Shown one piece after another: positions 11,460-23,194 of a stretch of DNA of 64,000 bases. Under the pieces are notes generated by a model, which saw only the letters and a list, made by a program, of their open reading frames with translations, was not told the DNA's origin and searched no databases. A program made the translations under genes and the position numbers. The number at the start of each line of letters is the position of its first letter. Position 1 is the stretch's first letter. The stretch is taken from the NCBI RefSeq assembly GCF_037975245.1, contig NC_092582.1, forward strand, positions 7,667,001-7,731,000, given 5' to 3'. Origin of the DNA: Apostichopus japonicus (lineage: Eukaryota; Echinodermata; Holothuroidea; Aspidochirotida; Stichopodidae).

Positions 11460-12722
11460 GGCTAGAAGACTTGTGTGTTTAACTCCGGAAGTTAAGTTTT
11501 CTTTCTGGGAACAGTCCAGTCACCGGGAAGCCTCTCAGTAAAGAAAGTTCTCCCTCCTCTAAGTTCTATTTTTCGTAAGCGCTTCAATTCTGAAAATAAT
11601 TTGCTTGTCTTCTTTACCCTAATATGCATTTACTTTTACTGTTTTTGTCTGTTTATTCCATTTTCTTGCTAACCTGAAGGAACTCGATCAAGACTTGTGT
11701 GTAAAACTCCGGAAGTTAAGTTTTCTTTCTGGGAACAGTCCAGTCACCGGGAAGGGATTTCCCCCCTTTTTTGCTGGCTAAGTTCTCCTCCCGGGATGGT
11801 GGTATTAACAGAGCTGGGGCAGCCTCTCAGTAAAGAAAGTTCTCCCTCCTCTAAGTTCTATTTTTCGTAAGCGCTTCAATTCTGAAAATAATTTGCTTGT
11901 CTTCTTTACCCTAATATGCATTTACTTTTACTGTTTTTGTCTGTTTATTCCATTTTCTTGCTAACCTGAAGGAACTCGATCAAGACTTGTGTGTAAAACT
12001 CCGGAAGTTAAGTTTTCTTTCTGGGAACAGTCCAGTCACCGGGAAGGGATTTCCCCCCTTTTTTGCTGGCTAAGTTCTCCTCCCGGGATGGTGGTATTAA
12101 CAGAGCTGGGGCAGCCTCTCAGTAAAGAAAGTTCTCCCTCCTCTAAGTTCTATTTTTCGTAAGCGCTTCAATTCTGAAAATAATTTGCTTGTCTTCTTTA
12201 CCCTAATATGCATTTACTTTTACTGTTTTTGTCTGTTTATTCCATTTTCTTGCTAACCTGAAGGAACTCGATCAAGACTTGTGTGTAAAACTCCGGAAGT
12301 TAAGTTTTCTTTCTGGGAACAGTCCAGTCACCGGGAAGGGATTTCCCCCCTTTTTTGCTGGCTAAGTTCTCCTCCCGGGATGGTGGTATTAACAGAGCTG
12401 GGGCAGCCTCTCAGTAAAGAAAGTTCTCCCTCCTCTAAGTTCTATTTTTCGTAAGCGCTTCAATTCTGAAAATAATTTGCTTGTCTTCTTTACCCTAATA
12501 TGCATTTACTTTTACTGTTTTTGTCTGTTTATTCCATTTTCTTGCTAACCTGAAGGAACTCGATCAAGACTTGTGTGTAAAACTCCGGAAGTTAAGTTTT
12601 CTTTCTGGGAACAGTCCAGTCACCGGGAAGGGATTTCCCCCTTTTTTCCTGGCTAAGTTCTCCTCCCGGGATGGTGGTATTAACAGAGCATTTTCTTGCT
12701 AACCTGCAGGAACTCGATCAGG
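11460..12722 (+). repeat. 292-bp tandem satellite, about four copies
   Basis: The anchor GACTTGTGTGT recurs at 11692, 11984, 12276 and 12568, a constant 292-bp period. A partial unit starts at about 11466 and a partial one ends at about 12722. Full units look nearly identical, with differences mainly in the last. Each contains CTCCGGAAG, CACCGGGAAGGGATTTCCCCCC and TCCTCCCGGGATGGTGG. The first unit lacks about 65 bp present in the others (after CACCGGGAAG). No ORF runs through. If the exons at 10903-10986 and 12963-12998 are real, the array sits inside their intron. Confidence 0.93.
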
Positions 12723-12962
12723 CTTGCCCCCACCCACCCCACCCCCTGAAACATAGTAATTGCGTAAATGGAAACATCCAATGAGCACGTGTATCACACC
12801 ATATTTCAACGTTAATCTATAAGGCTTTATGGAAGAATCAAGTTCGTCTAACGAGATTTGGAATATATCATAACATATCTCATATTAAAATACAAGATAT
12901 ATACACACAGAATTAAGACCGAGTAGTGCCATATTTTTTTCCACAAAGTATTAAACACTCAC

Positions 12963-12998
12963 CATGTCATGATCCAGATTTGAGGACATAATTTCTAG
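12963..12998 (-). CDS. Candidate internal exon (36 nt), unknown protein
   Basis: Minus-strand exon with acceptor CCATAAGACAG (AG at 12999-13000) and donor ACATG|GTGAGTG (GT at 12961-12962). Only phase 0 is open: LEIMSSNLDHDM. It joins in phase with the 84-nt exon at 10903-10986, across an intron that holds the 292-bp satellite. Upstream exons were not found with confidence. Short exons give weak statistics, so this needs transcript support. Confidence 0.38.
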
Positions 12999-13329
12999 CT
13001 GTCTTATGGTATAGACGGTAAGGTGACATATATTGGCAGACCTTTTTACAGGCGATGCAAAAACGACCAACATCACATCTAAGACAAACAGAACGACGAG
13101 ATGCCTGGAAAAATCTGTGAAACAAATATATCAATCAATCAATTTCCCTTCCATTCATTGATGTCTTTCATTTTAAAGTTTGTCCATGTCATTTATTCAC
13201 GAGTATTATATATATATATGTTACATATATTCATTTCAGAGGCGAGGAGCAGCTACTACGAACGATCTGTTACCCCATGTATGTTTAGGCCGATGTTCTT
13301 GAAGTAAATGCATGTTATAACCAAACAAA

Positions 13330-13840
13330 CAAAATCCTTTTTGGTCAAAATAAATTGTCTCCTAAAAACTATAGTTGCTCGGTATCTAATATAGAAACCT
13401 GGAGGTTGCATGGCAGTCCCAAAATAGGTGTTCAATGGCTTCCGTATACAGTTTACAGAAAGGACAGGGGGAGGGAGTGGGGGGGGTATTTATTGTTGCA
13501 TTAAATATAGAAGCCTATTGGTAGCAAGAAGTCGGTGTAGACATTTAAATTGAAAATACTGAACTTTGGTCTCATATAGAGAGTACGAAAAGGGATTCTA
13601 AATATGATGTTCCAGTTATCATCGTAGAGATTAAAGAGCAAGTTCCACTTATCATGCACATGCACATCGAGGAAGAGAAACAGGCCGGATTAAGTGAGAG
13701 AGCAAAACCACTCTTGAAAGACTTGGAGTATTGGAAATCATATTTATGAGATGATCTTCTGGAGCGATGGCTACCTCAGCCTGAAATGAACTTTTCCAAG
13801 CCTGAGGATTTGCAGAAAGAATATATCTGAAAAACATTGC
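13330..13840 (-). pseudogene. L1/Tx1-like LINE relic, C-terminal zinc-knuckle region
   Basis: Read on the minus strand, the region translates in pieces to the C-terminal part of an L1/Tx1-type LINE ORF2. One frame gives WNLLFNLYDDNWNIIFRIPF; after a frameshift at about 13577 comes KVQYFQFKCLHRLL and then CPFCKLYTEAIEHLFWDC, the cysteine/histidine motif (CxxC...E..HLFWxC) typical of these proteins. A minus-strand ORF at 13652-13837 continues upstream in another frame. Stops interrupt it, for example just before the motif next to the poly-G patch at about 13480. Dead, truncated copy. Confidence 0.72.
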
Positions 13841-16018
13841 AACGGGGAACGGATTAAATCTATATCGCTGAACTGAGTTATATACAAAATTGGAGAACCA
13901 TTATGTCTGACATTTCTGACCATTGCTGTACATAATCCCGGCTTGACAGAGACTATATTAGAATCTTAAATTATTATGTTGAATTATTAATTCTTATGAA
14001 ACGGTTATTACAGATAATCTGCTTCTCGATATTTTTGTTTCTCCATATTTGGAGTAACAAACGTAGCCTTAGACTATACAACGCAGACATTTGTATTAAA
14101 AATATTGTAACTGTATTTACATTTCGCCTCCGATTTTATGGAGTATGAATGGTACAAAAATATGTATGCGAACGCCATAATGAAAACTCAGATCGATATA
14201 TAAGTTGGCGAAAATTAACCACGCAAACTAACCCCTTGTATATATTCCCTTACCCCCCCCCCCCTCTCCCCCTCCTGAAATGAGCTGGTTTTCAGCCGTA
14301 ACAGCCAATCGTAAAATCACAATGTTAACACCACTGCAACAAGTATGTGCAAGTAGGCTTAAAGCCAGAATTCTCATTTGGTGGTGTGCCAGTGTTGCCC
14401 GCAATTGTTATAGTTATGAAGTGTTAGTATAGGCTTTAAAGAGCAGCAAAGCAGCCCAAAGCTATAGAAACTTAACTAAACTTGTTGAGAAATTTGTTTT
14501 GATTGGCAATATTTCTGAGCAGTTTATGCATTTTATTTTGGTACGAAATATATAAGACATAGTGGGGATAACGATGTCATTTCCTTTCCTCTCCGTTTTC
14601 AGAAAAAAAGAGAGCATAGATTGTCCAACGTATCGAAAAGCCTATTCAAATTGGTTTGAAGGCACAATCCGTTCGCCTGCCCGTTCCGAAATTATACGTG
14701 ATTGGCCGTGACCTTTACTGAACCGCTCTTCCTCCAAAATATAATTTAATGACAACTCTTTTCCAACCGTATTACCCACTATACCAAAACCTGCATGTAA
14801 GCCTTCCTGTGCCAAGCAGAGAATTGTTACCCTGTCAGCGTTCCATGGACAAACTGTAAGATGCGCCCTTCGTGCCATTATGAGATGCTGCTGTTAGCCA
14901 TTTATGTTTTATGTCTTATAAGTGCATTATGTTTTAACGTCAACGTATCGTTAACTAAACCTCAACCACTATAGCACGCTGCCTGCGTGTTGTCATTTCA
15001 CAGCAATATATATGATGCAGTTCGTTTCACTGTATTATGCAGAAAATGCATCATATTTATTGAACGCTGTTCTTAACCCCCAATCCAAACAATGAAAAGG
15101 AATCTGCCGATAATCTGGCCTGCGTGAAGGATCCCGCTGATCTCGCCAATGTCCTCGATAAAAATATAGCCTACGATTAATGTTTCGTTTGAATCATATC
15201 GGAATCGACAGTGAGTTAATACAAATATTAATGTTCTCTGGCTTTGTTATTTGGAAACTGTATGAAATAAGATCTATACTTCCAGGACGACGTTGATATT
15301 TTATTACCCACAATTCATCATCAAGGATACCATTGGCGGTATATACGATATTAGTGAAGAAGCTGCTAATGGAACTGCGTACGTGCTCGCACAGACGATA
15401 TTTGACTTCGGAGACTTCCCAATCAAAGAAATGTTACTTCTAATACCTAGATGAAGGGCGGGAGACGAGAGCAGTTGGTCTGGGCCGGTAGGCAAATACA
15501 CAAATATATAATGAAAATCGAAATATATATATTTTCATCCCATATTTCCCGCTATTCAGGCCTGTCTGCATCGAACGATGTGTCCCAGATCTAATGCTAT
15601 TTTAACTCCGTCACAGTTATAGCTGGAACAGCTTCCGATATTGAAAAACTTGTTTCTAATTTTAGACGAAGTACCGGAAAGTTCATCCAATATCACTGGA
15701 ACTATAGAATCCAATGAAAATACCATCCTTATCTCGGAAATAATTAAATATTTATTGTCTATTTGTGCAATTTATTGTAATGAGCTCGGATGTCTGCGCT
15801 AGACTCTTATTGTTTTATATTGGTCGTGGGTCGATTCTTGAAGCGATGTATATGGGCAGCACGTACCCCATACACACAGTGTAAATGTAACCATGGACAA
15901 TGTGTGTCAACGTTATAGCTGTCTCGTTCATTGAAACATACACCATCAACATTGGATGTCATTGTACCATTATTGTATACGATTTTGTATGAGATATCAC
16001 GATCATCTTACGTTATAA
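13841..16018. other. Unassigned DNA
   Basis: No gene supported. A poly-C run lies at about 14253-14265. A 78-codon minus-strand ORF (14642-14878) has A at -3 and G at +4 of its ATG but no recognisable domain or splice context. The stretch just before the minisatellite (15950-16018) already contains degenerate versions of its unit. Confidence 0.4.
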
Positions 16019-16872
16019 CATAACCATCGTATGTGATATCGTCAACACCTTACGTTATAACATAACCATCGTATGTGATATCGTCAACACCTTACGTTGT
16101 AACATAACCATCGTATGTGATATCGTCAACACCTTACGTTGTAACATAACCATCGTATGTGATATCGTCAACACCTTACGTTGTAACATAACCATCGTAT
16201 GTGATATCGTCAACACCTTACGTTGTAACATAACCATCGTATGTGATATCGTCAACACCTTACGTTGTAACGTAACCATCGTATGTGATATCGTCAACAC
16301 CTTACGTTATAACATAACCTTCGTACGTGATATCGTCAACACCTTACGTTGTAACGTAACCATCGTATGTGATATCGTCAACACCTTACGTTGTAAAATA
16401 ACCATCGTATGTGATATGGTCAACATGTTACGTTGTAACATAACCATCGTATGTAATATCGTCAACACCTTACGTTATAACATAACCATCGTATGTGATA
16501 TCGTCAACACCTTACGTTGTAACATAACCATTGTATGTGATATGGTCAACACCTTACGTTGTAACATAACCATCGTATGTGATATCGTCAACACCTTACG
16601 TTATAACATAACTATCGTATGTGAGATCGTCAACACCTTACGTTGTAACATAACCATTGTATGTGATATGGTCAACACCTTACGTTGTAACATAACCATC
16701 GTATGTAATATCGTCAACACCTTACGTTATAACATAACCATCGTATGTGATATGGTCATCATGTTACGTTATAACATAACCATCGTATGTGATATCGTCA
16801 ACACCCTTACGTTGTAACATAACCATCGTATGTGATATGGTCAACATGTTAAGTTATAACATAACCATCGTA
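16019..16872 (+). repeat. 42-bp minisatellite, about 20 copies
   Basis: The unit contains CATCGTATGTGATATCGTCA followed by ACACCTTACGTTGTAACATAAC; the CATCGT anchor recurs every 42 bp from 16025. Variants (GATATGGTCAACATGTT for GATATCGTCAACACCTT; TTATAAC for TTGTAAC) recur in several units, suggesting higher-order shuffling. Because 42 is divisible by three, both strands have long ORFs of a 14-residue repeat (plus, NTLRCNITIVCDIV; minus, LTISHTMVMLQRKV). These are by-products of the repeat. Degenerate copies continue to about 17110. Confidence 0.95.
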
Positions 16873-17115
16873 TCTCAAAAAAAAATCGTCTTTATGTATA
16901 TAGCTTTATCTTCAATCTGTTATAACATCGTCATCGCTTGCTATAGCGTCACTTTTCGTATGCGATATGATGATTTTCGTGAGAAATATCATCCTCGTGC
17001 ATGCGTGGATATCATCAATATATTAAGCCATACCATCGTCATAGTATTTTTCAACGAAATCATCGTATGAGGAAGCATCTTTGTTTTGCTTTATAACATC
17101 GTTAATGTATTTTAT
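16873..17115 (+). repeat. Degenerate tail of the 42-bp minisatellite
   Basis: Scattered ATAACATCGTCATCG, TATGCGATATGATG and CATACCATCGTCATAG segments resemble the unit but have lost regular spacing, as expected at the old edge of a tandem array. Confidence 0.6.
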
Positions 17116-17169
17116 ATCACTATGGCATTGTGAGTTATCATTCCTGTATGTTATCACAGTCTTACAGTA

Positions 17170-17540
17170 CACCCCGTGAATTTGCCGCTCGTTTCGGAAT
17201 TAACGTCTTCCCACCATGAAGCCTATACTAACAGATCTTGGGGGAAACCGATGTTTTGCTTCTGTACTGTCCCACATCTTCGGAACAAATGACCTGAACG
17301 CGTTCAAACTTTCTCCTTGTCTGGTGTCCTTCAAATCTAATCTGAAAACTCATCTGTTCTAGAATTCAACAACTTCTATAATTATTGACTTATACCTTTT
17401 ATTATCTTATTCTTCGTGTGTTACTTGCTTGACCCTTTCTCACTGTTTTTAAGTTCACTGCGCCATGAGCGTCTTTTTGACGGATACCGGCGGACTACAA
17501 CCGTTCATTATTATTATATTTAACACCACTACACCGTGTG
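17170..17540 (+). pseudogene. CR1/L2-like LINE 3' end relic
   Basis: From 17234 the plus strand reads DLGGNRCFASVLSHIFGTND and then LVSFKSNLKTHLF with a stop at 17360-17362. The SFKSNLKTHLF ending is the common C-terminus of CR1/L2-type reverse transcriptases (FKxxLKTHLF). It is followed by a ~160-bp 3' UTR with GACGGATACCGGCGGACTAC and an ATT-repeat tail (CATTATTATTATATT), the usual 3' end of such elements. 5'-truncated. Confidence 0.75.
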
Positions 17541-18881
17541 TTATATTATAATAATAATCATAATGATAATCATACTCAGCAGCTATATTTTTTACGTCGG
17601 ACGCTTAAGCGACCACAAATGTGGTAGAAGTCCACCAGGGCAACTTACACGTCGGAGGGGGGGGGGGGGGGGGCTTCCAATTCAACATTTTAACTAAAAT
17701 TTGAAATCTTTTCAATTTCCGCCCTTTTTGTAGGGCAAGGTGGGATGTACTGAAGTTGCTTCTCACACACCCAAAAGTATTTCCCCAATACCCTCGTATG
17801 AGACAATCCGTCTGTATCTACTGGGCTTATACGTGAGCTCGGACACGGTGATTGGTCGTGCATGAGGAAACTTTCTTAATCATTTTAATAATAGCAACCG
17901 CATTGGATATATGACCTTCCTGACACCTATAAACACAACGTGAAATTGACAGAGGATCAAACGATCAAAACAGTTCATTTCAAGCAGGGACGTCGGTACC
18001 ATGGCGTCTGGCCCTTGTGACAATAATGTCACCTCATTTTTTGAAGTCTTTACATATCTTCCTTTATAATTGTTTTCTTCATCATATCATATTTTTCAGG
18101 GTCCCTTAATTTTTATCGGATCCCAGGCTGTAACCACATGCTCCCCCTCCCCACCCAGCCGGCAGGCCTGGTCATATAAGCAGGCTTTCAGGCTATGATT
18201 CGTGAAATTCTAGCCATTTTGTACAAACGTTGCAAATTCTGCCAGATTTCTGCCGCTCGAGATATCTTCCTAAATATTTTAGTAACGAAAGATTACTTGG
18301 TGATTAATTATTCATCTTACATTCGAGTATCAACATGTGTCACCAGGACACTTGTATATACTGGCATTAATAAAACATCGGATTTTGTTTTTCGCGTGGA
18401 CTAAAGAAAATTTGGAGTGGGCACCAACAGTTGTGAAAGGGAAACAGAAATTGCCACTATTTGTGGGAAAAAAATATGGAACAAAACTGCTGGACATCAA
18501 TGACCTAAACATATAACTCCATTTTGCAAGTAAGCAACCTCAATGACATAACAATGTCTCAACTTAAGGACAGGGCATACTTTTTATCTGTATATCCCTT
18601 TACCAGGACATACAATTCCCCACTGGGGGGTCGCCATGTTCATAAATGTGAAAAGTGAGGTCCCCAAACAACAACGTGTGTGTCAGGGGTGTAGGTGGGG
18701 GGGGGGGGGGGGCAAGCCTGATCACGACTTACGGCTCCTGATGGTAAGCAAGAAAATTATTTTGGGGTGAGGACGAGGGGTTGTACGCCTGCAACCCGCT
18801 CCTGAATCAAGGTCTGACAATTCTAGTTTTACCATTGAAATAATTTGCTCGCGTCTTTCGACTGCGTGATAAATACCACTG
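17541..18881. other. Unassigned DNA with two long poly-G runs
   Basis: Poly-G runs of roughly 16-18 lie at about 17657 and 18697. A T/G-rich stretch at 18180-18520 has short ORFs on both strands without recognisable features. Confidence 0.4.
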
Positions 18882-19254
18882 CAGTGGCGTAGGAAGGTAC
18901 TTTTGAGTGGGGGGGGGGGGCTGAAGACTGATGGCCGGTCTGGGGGAGGGGTCTAAGGGGAGGGGGTGTCCCCCTCCTCTTTGGAATTTTTTGCATTTCC
19001 AGGTAGCCTCAGATGCAATTTGGTGCAATATAGCACACTTCAACACCCACTCCATTTTGTAAACTTAATTTTGTATTTTCACCAGGCCTTAGATGCAATT
19101 TGGTGCTCCAAATGAGATTTTATTTCTCATTTGGAAATGAAAAAGGGGTTTTCTGACTTGCGAAGCGGGGGGGGGGGGCGGAATGATACTTCCGCCCCTC
19201 CACATTTTTCACTGGGGGGCTGGCGCCCCCAGCCCCCCGGTTCCTACGCCCTTG
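18882..19254. mobile_element. hAT-like MITE with perfect 8-bp target duplication
   Basis: A 373-bp non-coding element. Left end CAGTGGCGTAGGAA; right end read on the other strand CAAGGGCGTAGGAA, 12 of 14 identical and both fitting CARNG-type hAT ends. The octamer TACCACTG flanks both sides exactly (18874-18881, 19255-19262), the target duplication length of hAT transposons. The interior is rich in poly-G and CCCC blocks and repeats AGATGCAATTTGGTGC twice (about 19010 and 19090). No transposase, so it must have been moved in trans. Confidence 0.85.
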
Positions 19255-19262
19255 TACCACTG

Positions 19263-22200
19263 TATTACGTATGGAAGGAAGAAACGTAGGCCCAAGCTAC
19301 ACCACGGTAGTTTAACACGTGGTATCAGCAGCAAAAAAAATATACTCGTCCACTTTAAGAAATAGGAAGAAAAAAAGAAAGAACGAAGGTCATATGAAGT
19401 ACCAACAACCCATTGACTTTACTTGTTCGAGATATTTCATTAGCTTAATAAACACGTGTTACAGGAAACGATAGCTTGACCTCGTCGAAAGGAAGTAAAT
19501 TTATTTCCGGTAGAGATAGTCTGGCAGATCTCAATCTTTGAGTTAGTATGAAGAATAGGATATACTTAGTACCGTATAATTGTGTTTCTTCTTATCAAAG
19601 AAGAATATAAAAAAAAAAAACCGGCTTTTCCATATTCAATCAGGGCAAGGTCTTTTGCTTAAAACATACCATGCATAATGTTGTGTAGCAAGGTTAGGTC
19701 ATGTTATAATGTGTTCATAGATGTGGCAATTCACGGAAAAAACGTTATTACCAGGAATATGTGATATTTTCCTTAACAGGAAGGAATAAGGCAAGGCATG
19801 TTTGACATGGGATAGACATTAACTATAGGCTGAACCGTGCTTTCAATTTCAGGCTAGCCTATATATTTCAATCTTACCATATCAAACTTATAGGCCTCTT
19901 ATCAGCTCACCGATAAAAGTGACCTGATTGACTTATAAACGCATTGTTAAAGCATTGTATTGTGTGTGTGTATGTGTGTGTGTATATATTTATCACATAT
20001 GAACTTGAAAAGCTGCCTTTGCAAATAAGAGAACTGTGTGTATGGCTTCATCACATGGGTGATCCATCTATATATACTAGGTTACAAAAATTGTAATCCT
20101 ACATATAAACTTTTTGAGTTCAACACATCATTGAATTATTTGTGGAATTATGGTAATAAAGTTTCCAAGTATCCAAGGCCTATGGTACTACCAAATGGTG
20201 ACTCGTCAACACAAAATGCGGCTAAGCAACAAGTGAAATATTAATTAAACTATATTTGTATCTTAATTATGAATATTCCGTCACCCACCTTTTCCTTTAT
20301 AGTCATATCAATATTAAGCACTTGCAAAAAGCAAAAAGCAAACGGCAGCATGACATACAATTTCTTAATTCGGAGAGTCCTTATAGTTCGCAAGAAATTC
20401 TCGTAAACTTTATGTCTGGATGCACAACTCCCAACAGCTACACGCGACAAGAGCCAGGTCTAGCCCGGGGGCAATTACATTCCTATTTCCTCTTGAAAAT
20501 GAGAATAAAATATTCTTTATACCGTGTTTTCTCCCCTCCACGCTATCCCTCGTCAGGCCTGCTAATAGCAACGCGGTGTTTTCTCCATTGCTCGTCTTGA
20601 TTTAAGGCCAAAAATTAATAAATAAATACAACCCCCAAAACATTAACAAGTTCCTCAAAAGAAAGTAAAACTATGATCAATGACTTTCATTTTCATTCAT
20701 AGACCCCTTCTTTTGTTGACAAAACGAGGCAGTAGACCCCGCCCATCTTTTGATTATTCACTTGTTCAACAAAGAATAAGGGTAGCTGGATATCAACATT
20801 TTTTAATAAATGATTATACGGAAGAATATTCCGTATCTTCATATTAATGTGTCGTTGAATATTGATTGCCGTTTAAAATTTGTCGTTTTAATGTTTCCTG
20901 TTTTACATTTTAAGAAGTGACACTGTTACAACGAGAGAGAGCATTGCCATTCGTCACATAGTATAATGAATAGTATATATGCTAATACAGTTGAAGGTTT
21001 TCAGTCTTGTATCAAGACAAGGCCTTCTCAAGTTGGTAGCTTGGTCAGGTCGTTGTCGTGGTCAGCTCGTGGTCTTGGTCATTGTGGTCATTGGTAATTT
21101 GTCACACCACAGTGTTCCACGTTTAGACGTGTATACACGTGCGACAACGATGATGAAGTGCCATACTAGATACTAGGAATATTTCTACCTGAAAAAGCCA
21201 TTGAGTTTTGTTCGATCAATTGATTCCATATTCTTTGTAACAGCCGGCAATGTAGGACACTGTACTACTCGAAAAGGAATATACTCACCAGCAATATATG
21301 TCCAGATCGATATACACTAAAGTTAACAAATGATGTACCTTTGAAGGGGGGGGGGGTGGAAGGGGTGGGGTACCCATGAATATGCAAGAAGAAAATGTCA
21401 AATAACTATCACCTATAGGTTCAGATTGCAAACGAGAATTTTGCCTCGTCGAGAAATCTTAAATGACCAACTGAACCCTGCTCTTTGCCCCGGAATGGAC
21501 CTAACATGGATTGTCTGGGCGTCTGGGGAAAATACTTTAAGAAAGTAGCACATTTTGTTAGCTTGATAAAACTAGGAGGCCAAAACTGTTTGACTTTTAA
21601 GCCCTCAGATCTCCATTACATTCATGAGCTGATACATTGTAATTGTGTAGTTGAAAACTGATGCCTATATAGTTACACATTTTTGACTACATGGTACACG
21701 CACACACACACATATTGTATATATATTATATATATATATATATTATGTATATATATATAATATATATATAATATATTTGACATTATACGATGTTTTGATA
21801 TTAATGTGGTACTTACCAAAATGCCAAGCAACTGGATGATAATTCATTGGAAAATGTTTACACTAAAGACAACAAACAATCCGTAAAGTATCAGACAGTA
21901 TTATGTAAGATATACACACAAACGATATAAAGATGTGTCTTGACGTATAGACGAGGCAATACTAAAAATAAAAACAAATTGCTGACACTTTATATTCCGG
22001 ACTATGCACAGGAATTCTCACAGCAGTATAGTTATTGTTATTCCTAGAAACACGACACACCATTCCACCTATAAGTTAATTTGCCAAACTTCTCTTAATT
22101 AAGAGTAATAAGACGCCAGAAAGAGAAACTATTCTCTTTCAAGAAGAGAGGAAAACTAGTTTTGAGGTATAGCATGGGAATGCCCAAAAATTATAGTTTT

Positions 22201-22500
22201 CTTTTCTTTCTTGTTTGGTGTAAGGCGACAAAGGGGGTCGGGGAGGGGAGGGTTGGGTTGTATTTGATGCATCGCACATCTCCACGTCAGGGAACTGCAA
22301 ATCTTTTTTAGGGGGGAGGGGCCCAAGATGGAAAGTAGACTGGATGTCCCATCTTGATAATATCACACACACACACACATGAGTTCATACCTGTTCCCAT
22401 CGCAAACGAACACTTGTAAGTTTTGTGTCAGATATATCAACCTATTTTGATTTTACTGCTGTTTCAGTCTCCTAATGGTTGATAGTTAACGTTCCCTGCA
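19263..22500. other. Unassigned DNA with simple repeats
   Basis: (GT)n at about 19960-19985, a poly-G run at about 21346, (TA)n at about 21715-21775, (CA)n at about 22366-22378. Short ORFs only. Two candidate minus-strand exons with good donors (21289-21316 and 21817-21862) are described in the findings. Confidence 0.4.
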
Positions 22501-22504
22501 GGTA

Positions 22505-22509
22505 ATATG

Positions 22510-22606
<97 letters not shown>
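22505..22606. repeat. (TA)n dinucleotide repeat
   Basis: About 100 bases of nearly pure TA, with a GTATATG start and one CATATA interruption near 22569. Likely length-variable. Confidence 0.95.
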
Positions 22607-22607
<1 letters not shown>

Positions 22608-23194
22608 ACTGGTTTGACCCATAGGGGGAAATGGAAAAAAGTGTACCATAAGGGGAAATTGAGGGAAAACACGAATAACATGGAAATAAATGATGTTTTA
22701 ATATCTAAATTTTCATGAAATACTTGTCATGATGTGCTCTAATGTGCTACATGTCTTTTGAGATTAAATTAATAAGATCTTAGGATATACCTTTTTTGGA
22801 CCTTAAAAAATTTCCCCCGAACGTATTTTTCCTACTAATGAGGATTAGGGGGAAAAGTTTGTATTTCTCCTTAACAGTTTTTTATATTTCTCCTTAACAG
22901 TTTCTTGTATTTCTCCTTAAAGTTGAAATAAGCAAATTTTCCTTTAAGGAGAAATACAAACATATATTCGTAGTACAGAATTATGGGTACGGTGGGAGGA
23001 TTGAGTGGTAGAGTAATTTCTCCGGGGACAAAACATATGATATGTAATAAAATTTGATGATAAAATGAAAATAATCAATAATATAAACTATGATAAGTTT
23101 AATATTATTTACTATATCATCAGACTGTGAGGGGCCTATATAAAAGCGCAATAAAAGGAATGAAAGACTTCGAACTACTCACACGGTCGCATTT

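Noticed and set aside
14642-14878. 78-codon minus-strand ORF with good start context
   Set aside because: No recognisable domain, splice site or poly(A) context; left as unproven.
16055-17070. Repeat-protein ORFs in the 42-bp array
   Set aside because: Open on both strands simply because 42 is divisible by three; no flanking coding sequence.
22464-22681. YIYIYI-type ORFs
   Set aside because: Translation of a (TA)n microsatellite.
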